Numbered from the stretch's first letter, positions 14,902 to 23,687 are shown. The stretch: DNA of 64,000 nt from JAOXRU01 sp965247735 (GCA_965247735.1 CBDFHN010000001.1:806001-870000); one strand, 5' to 3'. Notes: generated by a model not told the origin, from the sequence alone. Numbers and translations are program-made.

Positions 14902-15710
14902 TGGGAGAGGTATAGTGCATCCAACGGGCTTTGTATCTCTTTAAATATAGACTGTGCTACCCTAAGGTAAACTAATGTGCTTTGTAGACTACTATGCCCG
15001 AGTTGTTCTTTTAATTGCAATATATTTCCACCCTGTTCTAAAAAATGGACAGCAAAACTATGACGTAAGCTATGTATAGTAATATGCTTATTTATTTTTG
15101 CTTTCTTTAGTGTTTTGCGCAGCACATTTGCAACCGAAGAAGCAGAATAAGGTTTTGCTTTTTCATATCCACCAATCAAGTATTTTTCGGAGTGATAATA
15201 AGCTAAATAAGTTTCCAAACCCTTAGCCATTAATTTAGATAATATCACATATCTAGTCACTCCATGTTTGCTATTGATAATGTGAATTCGATGCGCATTA
15301 AAATCAACATCTTCTAATCTTAGTTTTAGTAATTCACTAATCCTGAGCCCCGAAGAATAAAGCAAAGACAAAATTACACGATGTTTTAAATTAGGACAAT
15401 GTTTAGGATTAAGCAAGCTTTTGATTTCTTTCTGGTTAAGAACAACAGGAATTTTAACTTTAGACCGGTTTCCCTTTAATTCAATGCATCGATGGGGAGT
15501 GTTCATTACTTTGAATAAAAATCGATACCCATATACTAAAATCTTAATAGAAGAATGGCTTACTTTTCGAAGCCGTAAGTTATAGATGTATTCTGTAATT
15601 TGATCATCACTTAGCAAGTGAAAACTTTTGCCATAATATAAACTGATCTGACATAAGGCTCGTAAATAGTTTTTACAGGTAGATTCCGAATAACCAGATG
15701 CTATATACAC
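14898..15710 (-). CDS. Tyrosine recombinase of transposase cassette A
   Basis: 270 aa from GTG at 15710. Core-binding domain at the N-terminus, then the catalytic boxes GLRISELL (Arg), HSLRHSFAVHFLE (HxxR) and LGHSSLQSTLVYLRV (His and the nucleophilic Tyr). The frame stays open upstream to a TAA at 15816-15818 and reads on plausibly (AYQRYRKV before the GTG), but without an ATG; an ATG lies in another frame just before an A8 run (15785-15792). Start therefore uncertain. Recombinases of this kind commonly sit upstream of IS91-type transposases in Bacteroidota. Confidence 0.88.
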   Translation of the reverse strand: MYIASGYSESTCKNYLRALCQISLYYGKSFHLLSDDQITEYIYNLRLRKVSHSSIKILVYGYRFLFKVMNTPHRCIELKGNRSKVKIPVVLNQKEIKSLLNPKHCPNLKHRVILSLLYSSGLRISELLKLRLEDVDFNAHRIHIINSKHGVTRYVILSKLMAKGLETYLAYYHSEKYLIGGYEKAKPYSASSVANVLRKTLKKAKINKHITIHSLRHSFAVHFLEQGGNILQLKEQLGHSSLQSTLVYLRVAQSIFKEIQSPLDALYLSH

Positions 15711-15872
15711 CTTTCTGTACCTCTGATAAGCCTTTATAAAATTTGGTACCGTTCTTTTTGCTAATTCTGAGCAAGGCTCAACTCTTTTTTTTGATACATA
15801 ATTAGTAGATTTTGATTATAGCTCTTAATTTACAAAATCTAGAGGAGAAAAGTTACCGAAGGTTTAGTTCAA

Positions 15873-16192
15873 CGTTGAGTGTAAACTGCGTTTTAATGCA
15901 GCTTTGCACATTGTTATCTTCTAAAGCGACACATCCAGCTTAGGGCAAGTATGTATACCTTTAGAAACAATACTCAAATATACTATATTCTGAGATAAAA
16001 AGCATAGCTTAATACAAAGACCAATTGTTTACCAACTTTGGCAAGTATTGTGCGTACAGTTTTTAAAATCTATTAGCGATATGCTAGATTCTGCTTTTCA
16101 ATTTTTTTATTCATTTGAGTCGGTAGTCAATATGCGTATTGATTTGTATGAGTTAGAGCAACGTATTAAACGTTGCGGAGCGTTGAAGATAA
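15873..16192 (-). repeat. 320-bp cassette without sense ORF, copy c
   Basis: Complete unit between AA^C junctions, with the attC-like hairpin at 15873-15921 (GTGTAAACTGC / GCAGCTTTGCAC). Carries the same - strand TATATTTG as copy a (15975-15982). On the + strand a frame starting with TTG/ATG near 16048-16081 is fully open and runs out through the next attC; its product would contain the stretch YELEQRIKRCGALKIT. Not recognised. Confidence 0.75.
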
Positions 16193-16512
16193 CGTTGAGT
16201 GTAAACTGCGTTTTAATGCAGCTTTGCACATTGTTATCTTCTAAAGCGACACATCCAGCTTAGGGCAAGTATGTATACCTTTAGAAACAATACTCAAATA
16301 TACTATATTCTGAGATAAAAAGCATAGCTTAATATAAACACCAATTGTTTACCAACTTTGGCAAGTATTGTGCGTACAGTTTTTAAAATCTATTAGCGAT
16401 ATGATAGATTCTGCTTTTCAATTTTTTTATTCATTTGAGTCGGTAGTCAATATGCGTATTGATTTGTATGAGTGAGAGCAATGTATTAAACATTGCGGAG
16501 CGTTGAAGATAA
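16193..16512 (-). repeat. 320-bp cassette without sense ORF, copy d
   Basis: Complete unit with attC-like hairpin at 16193-16241 and the - strand TATATTTG at 16295-16302. The + strand frame is closed by TGA as in copy b. Together with copy c it lies between the two complete transposase cassettes. Confidence 0.75.
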
Positions 16513-16573
16513 CATTATAGGATTAAATCAAGTAAGCCAAGGGCGCAATTTGATTTAATCCGCCGTTGAACTA
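16513..16573 (-). repeat. attC-like site of transposase cassette B
   Basis: Identical in layout to the site of copy A: perfect 12-bp arms GGATTAAATCAA / TTGATTTAATCC and the end GTTGAACTA (16565-16573) that repeats the first bases of the cassette at 18940. Confidence 0.65.
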
Positions 16574-16623
16574 TGGCGTGTCAATTTTACCTTTAAAAGC
16601 TATGGAAATTGAATCCTTTTTCT

Positions 16624-16836
16624 TTATCCAAAGTTAGGATTTTTGAAAGAAGTAGAGATATATTTCGTGTTTTTATTCTGTTTTTGATATGCTATGGAGC
16701 AGACTTGGTATAATTTACAATGTTGGCATCCTAGTTTTACTATTTTCTTCCATTTTGGCATATAATTCTCTATACCCGAAAAAGGAATGTTTCGCGATAA
16801 TCTTATTAAATGCTTATATGTGCCTGTTATTTTCAT
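16624..16836 (-). CDS. Small basic accessory protein of the transposase cassette, copy B
   Basis: 70 aa, same as the protein at 13556-13768 apart from two substitutions (H to C near residue 37 and I to T near residue 62). Start overlaps the transposase stop as ATGA. Confidence 0.5.
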   Translation of the reverse strand: MKITGTYKHLIRLSRNIPFSGIENYMPKWKKIVKLGCQHCKLYQVCSIAYQKQNKNTKYISTSFKNPNFG

Positions 16837-17969
16837 TGAATTTCAAAGTCTAAATAGGGACCAGCTCTAATAGAAAGTATAATTTTAATATTTTTCATAA
16901 GTCCTTTTTTACATTTACAGCATGTAATAGGCTTTGGATCCCACTCTGGATATTGAATAGGTTTAACTACTATTGGGTGTGTTTTTAATAGTTGCTTTTT
17001 AATATCGAGCAACATGGCTTTATTTCTGGAGGCGCATATTCCAAAATGTCGTATTCGGACAAATCCTTTTGGTAAAATGTGTTGTGTAAATCTTCGGATA
17101 AACTCTTGTGCACTCAGTTGTATTCTAGAACATTGATTGGTTCTATAATTTTTATAGGAAAAATGCACTTCGTTATCTTGGATAGCCTTAATTCTATGAT
17201 TGCTAATTGCAATCTTATGGGAATATCTCCCCAAATATTCTATGATGCTTTTTACTCCTGAAAAAGGTTTCTTAGCATAGACCACCCATGGTTTATTAAA
17301 TAAAAGATCCACCAACCCCTGTAGGTTACTATTATCAATTTCTTCTTTGTTTTTTAATTGTTTTAACTGCTTCAAAAATATAGCTCTAAATACTTTACTC
17401 ATTGCTTTTACAGGAAAAAGGTACTTTCCTTTCCCCCGAGTTTCTTTCCACTTTTTTTGTTTATTTATACCTCCAGATGGTACTATACAATGGATATGTG
17501 GATGTAGGCTTAAATTTTGCCCCCAAGTATGTAAAATACTGATCATACCACTCTTTGCTCCAAGGTGTTTGGTGTCTCTAGAGAAGAGTTCAATAGTCTT
17601 CCAAGAGGAGCTAAACAGAGTATTATAGAGTTGTTTCGGGTAAGCTAAACACAACTGGTTTAACTCACTTGGTAAGGTGAACACCACATGAAAATAAGTT
17701 ACTGGCAAGACCTGCGCTATACGTGCCTGAATCCATTTTTCCCGCTGTTGGATCTGACACTTAGGGCAATGCCTGTTTCGGCAACTGTTGTACGCAATTT
17801 GTTGGTAATCACAATTGGAACAACTCTGGAGATGTCCTCCCAACACAGCTGTTCTACAATTAACAATGGCTCTAAGTACTTTTATTTTCTGATAAGATAT
17901 TTTATGTTTTTCTAAAAATTCCTTTCCATATTCTCTTAATACATCAGCCAGTTCATGTTTAGGTTTCAA
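16833..17969 (-). CDS. IS91-family HUH (Y2) transposase, copy B
   Basis: 378 aa, nearly identical to the copy at 13765-14901 with all motifs intact (zinc-binding CRNRHCPKCQ, HPHIHCIV, YLGRYSHK). Few amino-acid differences (for example near residues 84 and 344). Both copies look functional. Confidence 0.9.
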   Translation of the reverse strand: MKPKHELADVLREYGKEFLEKHKISYQKIKVLRAIVNCRTAVLGGHLQSCSNCDYQQIAYNSCRNRHCPKCQIQQREKWIQARIAQVLPVTYFHVVFTLPSELNQLCLAYPKQLYNTLFSSSWKTIELFSRDTKHLGAKSGMISILHTWGQNLSLHPHIHCIVPSGGINKQKKWKETRGKGKYLFPVKAMSKVFRAIFLKQLKQLKNKEEIDNSNLQGLVDLLFNKPWVVYAKKPFSGVKSIIEYLGRYSHKIAISNHRIKAIQDNEVHFSYKNYRTNQCSRIQLSAQEFIRRFTQHILPKGFVRIRHFGICASRNKAMLLDIKKQLLKTHPIVVKPIQYPEWDPKPITCCKCKKGLMKNIKIILSIRAGPYLDFEIQ

Positions 17970-18778
17970 TGGGAGAGGTATAGTACATCCAACGGGCTTT
18001 GTATCTCTTTAAATATAGACTGTGCTACCCTAAGGTAAACTAATGTGCTTTGTAGGCTACTATGCCCGAGTTGTTCTTTTAATTGCAATATATTTCCACC
18101 CTGTTCTAAAAAATGGACAGCAAAACTATGACGTAAGCTATGTATAGTAATATGCTTATTTATTTTTGCTTTCTTTAGTGTTTTTCGCAGCACATTTGCA
18201 ACCGAAGAAGCAGAATAAGGTTTTGCTTTTTCATATCCACCAATCAAGTATTTTTCGGAGTGATAATAAGCTAAATAAGTTTCCAAACCCTTAGCCATTA
18301 ATTTAGATAATATCACATATCTAGTCACTCCATGTTTGCTATTGATAATGTGAATTCGATACGCATTAAAATCAACATCTTCTAATCTTAGTTTTAGTAA
18401 TTCACTAATCCTGAGCCCCGAAGAATAAAGCAAAGACAAAATTACACGATGTTTTAAATTAGGACAATGTTTAGGATTAAGCAAGCTTTTGATTTCCTTC
18501 TGGTTAAGAACAACAGGAATTTTAACTTTAGATCGGTTTCCCTTTAATTCTATACATCGATGTGGTGTTTTCATTACTTTGAATAAAAACCGATATCCAT
18601 ATACTAAAATCTTAATAGAAGAATGGCTTACTTTGCGAAGCCGTAAGTTATAGATGTATTCTGTAATTTGATCATCACTTAGCAAGTGAAAACTTTTGAC
18701 ATAATATAAACTGATCTGACATAAGGCTCGTAAATAGTTTTTACAGGTAGATTCCGAATAACCAGATGCTATATACAC
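17966..18778 (-). CDS. Tyrosine recombinase of transposase cassette B
   Basis: 270 aa, nearly identical to the copy at 14898-15710, catalytic boxes intact; differences include G to V near residue 27 and N to K near residue 70. GTG start, with the same open upstream frame and A8 run. Overlaps the transposase start by 4 bp. Confidence 0.88.
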   Translation of the reverse strand: MYIASGYSESTCKNYLRALCQISLYYVKSFHLLSDDQITEYIYNLRLRKVSHSSIKILVYGYRFLFKVMKTPHRCIELKGNRSKVKIPVVLNQKEIKSLLNPKHCPNLKHRVILSLLYSSGLRISELLKLRLEDVDFNAYRIHIINSKHGVTRYVILSKLMAKGLETYLAYYHSEKYLIGGYEKAKPYSASSVANVLRKTLKKAKINKHITIHSLRHSFAVHFLEQGGNILQLKEQLGHSSLQSTLVYLRVAQSIFKEIQSPLDVLYLSH

Positions 18779-18940
18779 CTTTCTGTACCTCTGATAAGCC
18801 TTTATAAAATTTGGTACCGTTCTTTTTGCTAATTCTGAGCAAGGCTCAACTCTTTTTTTTGATACATAATTAGTAGATTTTGATTATAGCTCTTAATTTA
18901 CAAAATCTAGAGGAGAAAAGTTACCGAAGGTTTAGTTCAA

Positions 18941-18978
18941 CTTGTTTATAAACGCAGTTTATTGCGTTTATTTCACTT
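18941..18978 (-). repeat. attI-like hairpin between the integrase gene and the first cassette
   Basis: The 38 bp from the AA^C junction to the integrase stop contain ATAAACGCA (18949-18957) and TGCGTTTAT (18964-18972), which pair perfectly over a 6-base loop. It occupies the place of attI, but its hairpin resembles the short attC sites. No cassette core sequence for the integrase gene itself was found, so it is not simply another cassette. Confidence 0.5.
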
Positions 18979-19884
18979 TCAAATATACTTTTTATTTAAT
19001 AAATCAAAAGGACTCGTAATATTTGTTAAGTTAGTTTTGCATACATGTGTGTAAATCTCTGTGGTTTTACTAGAATTATGTCCTAAAAGCTTTTGTATAT
19101 ACCTTAAATTAGTACCATTTTCTAATAAATGTGTAGCAAATGAGTGCCTTAATGTATGAACTGTTGCTGGTGAGTTAACTTGGGCTTCTTTCTTAGCTCT
19201 ATTAAAAAATTGTCTTATACTTGAGGCGCTATATTGATTTTTTTTTGGTCCTTCAAACAACCATTCTTTAGGTTTGTATACACGGAAGTAATCCCTCATT
19301 AATTGCAACAAATCATTAGAAAGTAATGTAATTCGGTCTTTCTTGCCTTTTGCATTACGAACCCATATTCGCATATTTGAAGAATCAATATCGGTAATCT
19401 TTAAACTTATGCATTCCGATATTCTTAACCCAGCACCATAAATAACTGATAATATAGTTTTATGTTTTAGATTTCTAGTGGCGATAATAATTCGAGAAAC
19501 TTCTTCTAGAGATAATACTTTTGGGAGTGTTTTTTGCTTTGCTGGTCTTTCTAAATCATAAACAGTAACTGGATGTTTTAATACTTTTTCTATATAAAAT
19601 TTAATGGCATTTATACTTTGGTTTTGATAGGATACAGAAACATTTTTCTTTTTCACTAACCAAAGATGGTATGCTGTAATATGTATTTTATTGACTTGAT
19701 GCAAAGGCATTGGATAAATATGTTTTAAAAACTGCTTAAACATATGGGTGTATGTTTTTATTGTATTGTCACTATAATTTTTTAATATTAATTTTTCGTG
19801 CATCAATTGAAGCGATAAGCTATAGTTATGATCAAGATTGTTCTTTTTGTTTTGTATGCTAATTATTTTTGTTAATGAATTCAT
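18979..19884 (-). CDS. Tyrosine recombinase, candidate integrase of the cassette array
   Basis: 301 aa. N-terminal SAM-like domain (LKNYSDNTIKTYTHMFKQFL), then GAGLRISECISL (Arg), GKKDRITLL (Lys), HTLRHSFATHLLENG (HxxR) and LGHNSSKTTEIYTHV (His and catalytic Tyr). It is XerC/D-like in length; I do not see the extra segment that marks classical IntI integrases. Position at the end of the array, directly beside an attI-like hairpin, makes it the candidate enzyme for the AA^C crossovers. It reads in the same direction as the cassettes, so transcription could continue into them. Start ATG at 19884 gives a 25-residue basic lead. Confidence 0.85.
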   Translation of the reverse strand: MNSLTKIISIQNKKNNLDHNYSLSLQLMHEKLILKNYSDNTIKTYTHMFKQFLKHIYPMPLHQVNKIHITAYHLWLVKKKNVSVSYQNQSINAIKFYIEKVLKHPVTVYDLERPAKQKTLPKVLSLEEVSRIIIATRNLKHKTILSVIYGAGLRISECISLKITDIDSSNMRIWVRNAKGKKDRITLLSNDLLQLMRDYFRVYKPKEWLFEGPKKNQYSASSIRQFFNRAKKEAQVNSPATVHTLRHSFATHLLENGTNLRYIQKLLGHNSSKTTEIYTHVCKTNLTNITSPFDLLNKKYI

Positions 19885-19966
19885 ATGGTAAAAGTCAAAC
19901 TAATTATTGTTATATTAGTCTTTATAAGCGCTTATATGCGTATATAAACGTATAATAATAAGACTA
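19885..19966. promoter_or_regulatory. Divergent promoter region with nested dyads
   Basis: 82 bp between the integrase and the divergent zinc-ribbon gene. It holds the perfect palindrome ATAAGCGCTTAT (19924-19935) and an outer dyad ATTAGTCTTTAT / ATAATAAGACTAAT (about 19915-19926 and 19951-19964), with ATATGCGTATATAAACGTATA between. Likely an operator controlling the integrase, the divergent gene or both; the regulator is unknown. Confidence 0.45.
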
Positions 19967-20368
19967 ATGCAAATACGATATTGTTTATCATGTGAGAAAG
20001 AATTAATTGGGCGATCTGATAAAAGGTTTTGTGATGCACAATGTAGAAGTGTACATCATAATAAAAATAGACCTTTACATGAAATTACAATTCAAAGAAT
20101 AAATAAAGAATTAAGAAAGAACAGAACACTTCTAGCTCATTTTTGTCCTAGTGGCAAAAGTACTGTTAGGAAAGATGTATTAGTTGCGTTAGGGTATAGG
20201 TTTGAACTGTTTACTCATCTTTTTCCATTTAAAAACGGAACTTACTATTTTTGCTATGATTATGGATTTTTGCCTATTGAAGATAAAGGAATTAAAAAAA
20301 TGCTTATTGTTCAAAAACAAGATTATATGGAAAATTCAAATTTTAACCCTTGGATTTTTGATAAATAA
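19967..20368 (+). CDS. Zinc-ribbon protein of unknown function
   Basis: 133 aa. N-terminal CLSCEKELIGRSDKRFCDAQC is a four-cysteine zinc ribbon (residues about 6-26); then a basic helix (RINKELRKNRTLLAHF) and an aromatic-rich C-terminal half (YYFCYDYGFLPIED). Related proteins are widespread in Bacteroidota without known function. Divergent from the integrase with a shared dyad-rich promoter, so it may act on or with it. A strong terminator follows. Confidence 0.7.
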   Translation: MQIRYCLSCEKELIGRSDKRFCDAQCRSVHHNKNRPLHEITIQRINKELRKNRTLLAHFCPSGKSTVRKDVLVALGYRFELFTHLFPFKNGTYYFCYDYGFLPIEDKGIKKMLIVQKQDYMENSNFNPWIFDK

Positions 20369-20454
20369 AACGAATCAAAATCAAAATAGTTTTACTTCCT
20401 TTTATATGAAATTGATATGTAGTTTTATACCCCTATTTGGTATTTAACAAAATC

Positions 20455-20489
20455 AAAAAAGCCCGTAAATATAATGTTTACGGGCTTTT
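20455..20489 (+). terminator. Rho-independent terminator
   Basis: AAGCCCGTAAA (20459-20469) pairs with TTTACGGGCTT (20477-20487) over a 7-base loop, preceded by an A run and followed by TTTT. The flanking A and T runs make it usable on both strands. Confidence 0.85.
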
Positions 20490-21099
20490 AGAGAGATTTA
20501 CGAATCTCTAAGCGGAGAATGAGGAACTAACCATAAATTTAAAAATGTAATGTATATAGGGGATTGAAAAGGTTGAAAAATCTACTGACCCCGAATTAGC
20601 CACCTAGATTAAAACTTTAACATGTTTTAACATAATTAGCATCAATTTGAATGTTGAAATAATGAAAAACTACATTTAAAAAGATCTATTATTTATGTCT
20701 AGGTATTCATCAGAATGGAGATAATCTACGAAGTATAGGAGGTATAAGCAAATAGATTGGGTTTAGCAATTGAACTATATTTAAAGGTCGTTTCCTGATC
20801 GTTACAGAGGTAATCACTACCTTATTAGTTCATTATAATAATATGAAATTATAAAAAAATGACACTTATGGAATGTGCATATAAACAATACTGGTTTTAC
20901 AGTTAAGAAAATCAACAAGAATGAGAATGTATTGATTGCAGATAAAGAGAATCATGTAAACATTAAAATCAAAGAAGAAGATACTCTACTCAGTTTAGTT
21001 CATGTTGTTCATTTAATCCTGGATTTATAATTGGTATTTAGCTTTAGTTGTCCAAAAAGCATATGAAATAACGATCTTATCGTGTAGGTTTTTATTTAC
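20490..21099. other. Gene-poor stretch with a possible coding relic
   Basis: No intact gene. A 52-codon frame from GTG 20875 to 21030 (+) reads like protein (NVHINNTGFTVKKINKNE; ends LLSLVHVVHLILDL) and may be the remnant of a lost gene; it matches nothing I know. Confidence 0.3.
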
Positions 21100-21107
21100 T
21101 ATATTTG
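21100..21107 (+). promoter_or_regulatory. -7 element of the secreted-protein gene
   Basis: TATATTTG matches TAnnTTTG and lies 18 bp before the ATG at 21126. It overlaps the earlier in-frame TTG/ATG codons (21105, 21108), which is one reason for choosing 21126 as start. Confidence 0.5.
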
Positions 21108-21125
21108 ATGAATACCCAATATGTT

Positions 21126-22297
21126 ATGCAAAAATCACTTTCGCTTATTTTTTATTTATTTATTAGTTTTTCTATTTTTTCACAAAACAGTAAGAGATTT
21201 TATCCACCCGTAACTAATCTTTTTATGGGAAATGAATATAGATTTCCAAAAAGTCTTCACTTTTTTGAAGATTGGTATAAAACTTTTTATGACAACTTAT
21301 ACTATGCAGATTTACAACGAAGTGCATCTAGTAATAATAGCAGTGCATTTAGCAGCTTAAAGGTTATACCTAAAAAGAAATTTGATTTTAACCTTTTAAA
21401 TACTGATTTATATATATCATTAAATAAAAATTTAGAAAATCGTGAGAATAAAATTGAGATGAATCATGATGGAGATCTCCCTTTCCTTAAATATCCTTTA
21501 TTTTTTTGATTATAATCTAATTGATTATGATCCTAATGATGGATTTGTGAAATTATTATTTACTAAAATCATTCAAGGATTGTCTGACGAACAGTTAATA
21601 TCACTTTTCATAAATTCAAGAGATTATGATATTAGTAAAAATAATGTTTCTAGTTTTATTAACGAAATTAATAGTAAAAATGATTTTGAAATTGATGAAA
21701 AAACAATTAGATCTGGTAACGTTATTACTGGAATATTAAAGGAACTTAAAATAAAAAAAAGTAAAACTTCCCCTATTTATGTATTATATCAAACTTTTAT
21801 AGAGAATCCTGATACTTCTATTCAAGATAAAAATTTAAGTAATCTTTATCAAAGCTTCGTTTACAATGTTAATGAGCAATTAAACGAAAACATTTTTTAC
21901 ATTGGTGAATTTGGTTTCTTAAACCAAAATGTTACAATAACTCTCCCTAAAAAGCTTTTTAAACCAATTGATAAAAAAGATAAAGCGGTGACTTTTAATT
22001 TGAAAAAATTGAATTATAAAATCCAATTTGATTATCAAAAAGATACTCACTTTTTTATTTTTGAATTAAGAGGCTACAAAGATTCTTTTAATTCGGATTT
22101 CAAAGTCAAAGAAAATTATTATAATCATTTCAAATCAAAAGAAGATATCAAATAAAAGTATTGATTATATTGAAATAAAACTATTTTCAACCCACCTAGA
22201 ATTTAAAGTATTTGAAGACACAAATAAAATAGAAGTTGATTATATGTTATATTATAACCCAATAACAAAATTACATAAAAAAATATTAATTAAGTAA
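21126..22297 (+). pseudogene. Secreted protein of unknown function, frameshifted twice
   Basis: Starts with a clear signal peptide (MQKSLSLIFYLFISFSIFSQ). The first frame ends at TGA right after a T7 run (21501-21507); with six T it reads on as PLFFDYNLIDYDPNDGF into the next frame (to 22155). A second slip near 22145 leads to a third frame that ends at 22297 with IEVDYMLYYNPITKLHKKI. The three parts make one protein of about 390 aa, without known domains. Two frameshifts mean a pseudogene or homopolymer errors; the long intact frames favour a recent or technical cause. Confidence 0.65.
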
Positions 22298-22375
22298 ATA
22301 TGTGTTTTTGTATGCTTCCCCAATAACCGAACTGTTTAAAAGTAGAAAAATAATTTTTTAACTTAGACAGTAATC

Positions 22376-22540
22376 ATGAGAAAGAGTCAATTTAGTCCAC
22401 AACAAATTGCAAAGGTTTTAAAAGAGTTTGATGATGGTAAATCTGTTTCAGATATTACTAGAGATCATGGAGTCGGGGAGAATCTTCAGGTCTTTAAGGA
22501 AATGAGTGGTGTAAAGGAATGCAAGAATTTGTGTTTTTGA
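22376..22540 (+). pseudogene. IS3-family transposase OrfA fragment
   Basis: 54 codons starting MRKSQFSPQQIAKVLKEF and DGKSVSDITRDHGV: the helix-turn-helix beginning of IS3-type OrfA. After that the sequence diverges and stops. No OrfB and no terminal repeats nearby. Confidence 0.7.
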
Positions 22541-23309
22541 GTGACACCGACTACGTTCCTTTTTAACAAAAGTTTAACTTATGAGTTGGGTGTTCTTATA
22601 ATCACTACGTTTTTTATTAAATATCAGTTGTCATCTTGGCTTAACATAAAAAAACGAGCCTTTTTTTTCATAACAACATAGTGTACACCCATATAACTTA
22701 CTAAGAGACTTTTGGTGGAAGTGGTCATTTCAAAACAGATAAAAAAAGGACTTAGGTACTCCAAATTAACCTTATAAAAATATATATTAGCAGTAGCTGA
22801 CTTGATATGTCCGCAGATGTTGCCTTGCCAAATCTTTGTGAATTTGACAAGCTTTATGATTGTACCTATGTACATGTTATATTCAATTTATGACTTCATT
22901 GAAGTTAAGTATTCCTTATAATCTTCATCAGTTTTGACCTGATCAGATAATTCTAGAAGAATGTGACTAAAACCATCTATAATTTTACATCTTTACTCAT
23001 ATTAATGATATGTATTTTATAATGCAGACCTCTGTAAAAGTAATAAGCAACATTTATTTAGAATGTTATTTTTTTAGTAATACTTTAATTTAAGGAAATA
23101 TTATGTCAAGGAGATTTTATTGATGATTTTTTGGTTGCACCTAATTTTTCTCTCTGCTAAATCCGTATTTTGTTATAATCTCCCGTTTGTCAAATTGTTT
23201 TGCTCAATTAATAATTTAATCATTGTATTTTAAAACTTAAGAAGTTATTTTACTATATATAGAGAGTATCGAAAGTAAAAAGGTACATAGTTTTAAAATT
23301 CGATAATTT
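22541..23309. other. Intergenic stretch without recognisable content
   Basis: AT-rich, no supported gene, repeat or RNA. A - strand frame at 22624-22875 lacks any family feature or start context and is not called. Confidence 0.4.
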
Positions 23310-23687
23310 ATGATGGTGTTAGCGACAAAAGGAAAATTAGTAATTGAATGTGGGAGTTGTGAAAAGCGACACGAAATTTTACCAGAAGATATTTTTTTAA
23401 GCCCAAATATTTCTTCAAAAAAAATATTTGGAATAAAGGATTATTATGAATCAAGATTTGAGATTCATTGTAATTGTGGAAAAGAACATCAAATAAAACA
23501 TATTGTTTTTTATTGTTCAAAAGCAAACTGTTGTCTTTCATTTACGTTGTTAAAAGAAGGGTTAATAATTAGCGATTTTAAGTATTCAAAAAAAAGATGC
23601 TCTTTCTTTAAAAAAACCATTAGGTTTTTTGTTTTGCCTCTCGTTAAGTTTTCAATAAACAAACATAATAAATTGAATTATTTGTAG
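23310..23687 (+). CDS. Small cysteine-rich (zinc-ribbon-like) protein
   Basis: 125 aa. CGSCEKRHEI (residues about 15-24), HCNCGKEHQIKH (about 53-64) and two later cysteine pairs (CSKANCC) suggest a zinc-binding domain of about 80 residues; the C-terminus is basic and aromatic (KKRCSFFKKTIRFFVLP). No family recognised. Two ATG codons start it (23310, 23313). No operon partner. Confidence 0.55.
   Translation: MMVLATKGKLVIECGSCEKRHEILPEDIFLSPNISSKKIFGIKDYYESRFEIHCNCGKEHQIKHIVFYCSKANCCLSFTLLKEGLIISDFKYSKKRCSFFKKTIRFFVLPLVKFSINKHNKLNYL

Larger units (their letters stand above)
13445..15872 (-). mobile_element. IS91-type transposase cassette, copy A (complete, 2428 bp)
   Basis: Bounded by AA^C at 13444/13445 and 15872/15873. 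Copy B at 16513-18940 has exactly the same length and ends and differs in only a few bases. On the - strand it starts TTGAACTA and carries, after its three genes, an attC-like site ending TAGTTCAA, so it has the architecture of an integron cassette as well as that of an IS91-type element. Both IS91 transposition and cassette capture are possible sources of the copies. Confidence 0.8.
16513..18940 (-). mobile_element. IS91-type transposase cassette, copy B (complete, 2428 bp)
   Basis: First cassette of the array, next to the integrase. Same ends, length and gene order as copy A. On its right the junction is AA^C followed by TTGTTTATAAACGC; on its left it directly joins the last bases of a 320-bp cassette (GAAGATAA). 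The few differences from copy A include a diverged patch around 18531-18570, which suggests some age or gene conversion. Confidence 0.8.

Noticed and set aside
13445..18940. One composite transposon formed by the two IS91-type copies
   Set aside because: The content between them is two cassettes with their own junctions; the copies are in direct orientation and each is a full cassette.
20501..20540. Possible tRNA end after the terminator (AAGCGGAGAATGAGGAA)
   Set aside because: The T-arm and acceptor pairing of a tRNA could not be completed on either strand.
22624..22875. - strand frame of 83 codons
   Set aside because: No start context, no recognisable domain, in a stretch with IS debris.
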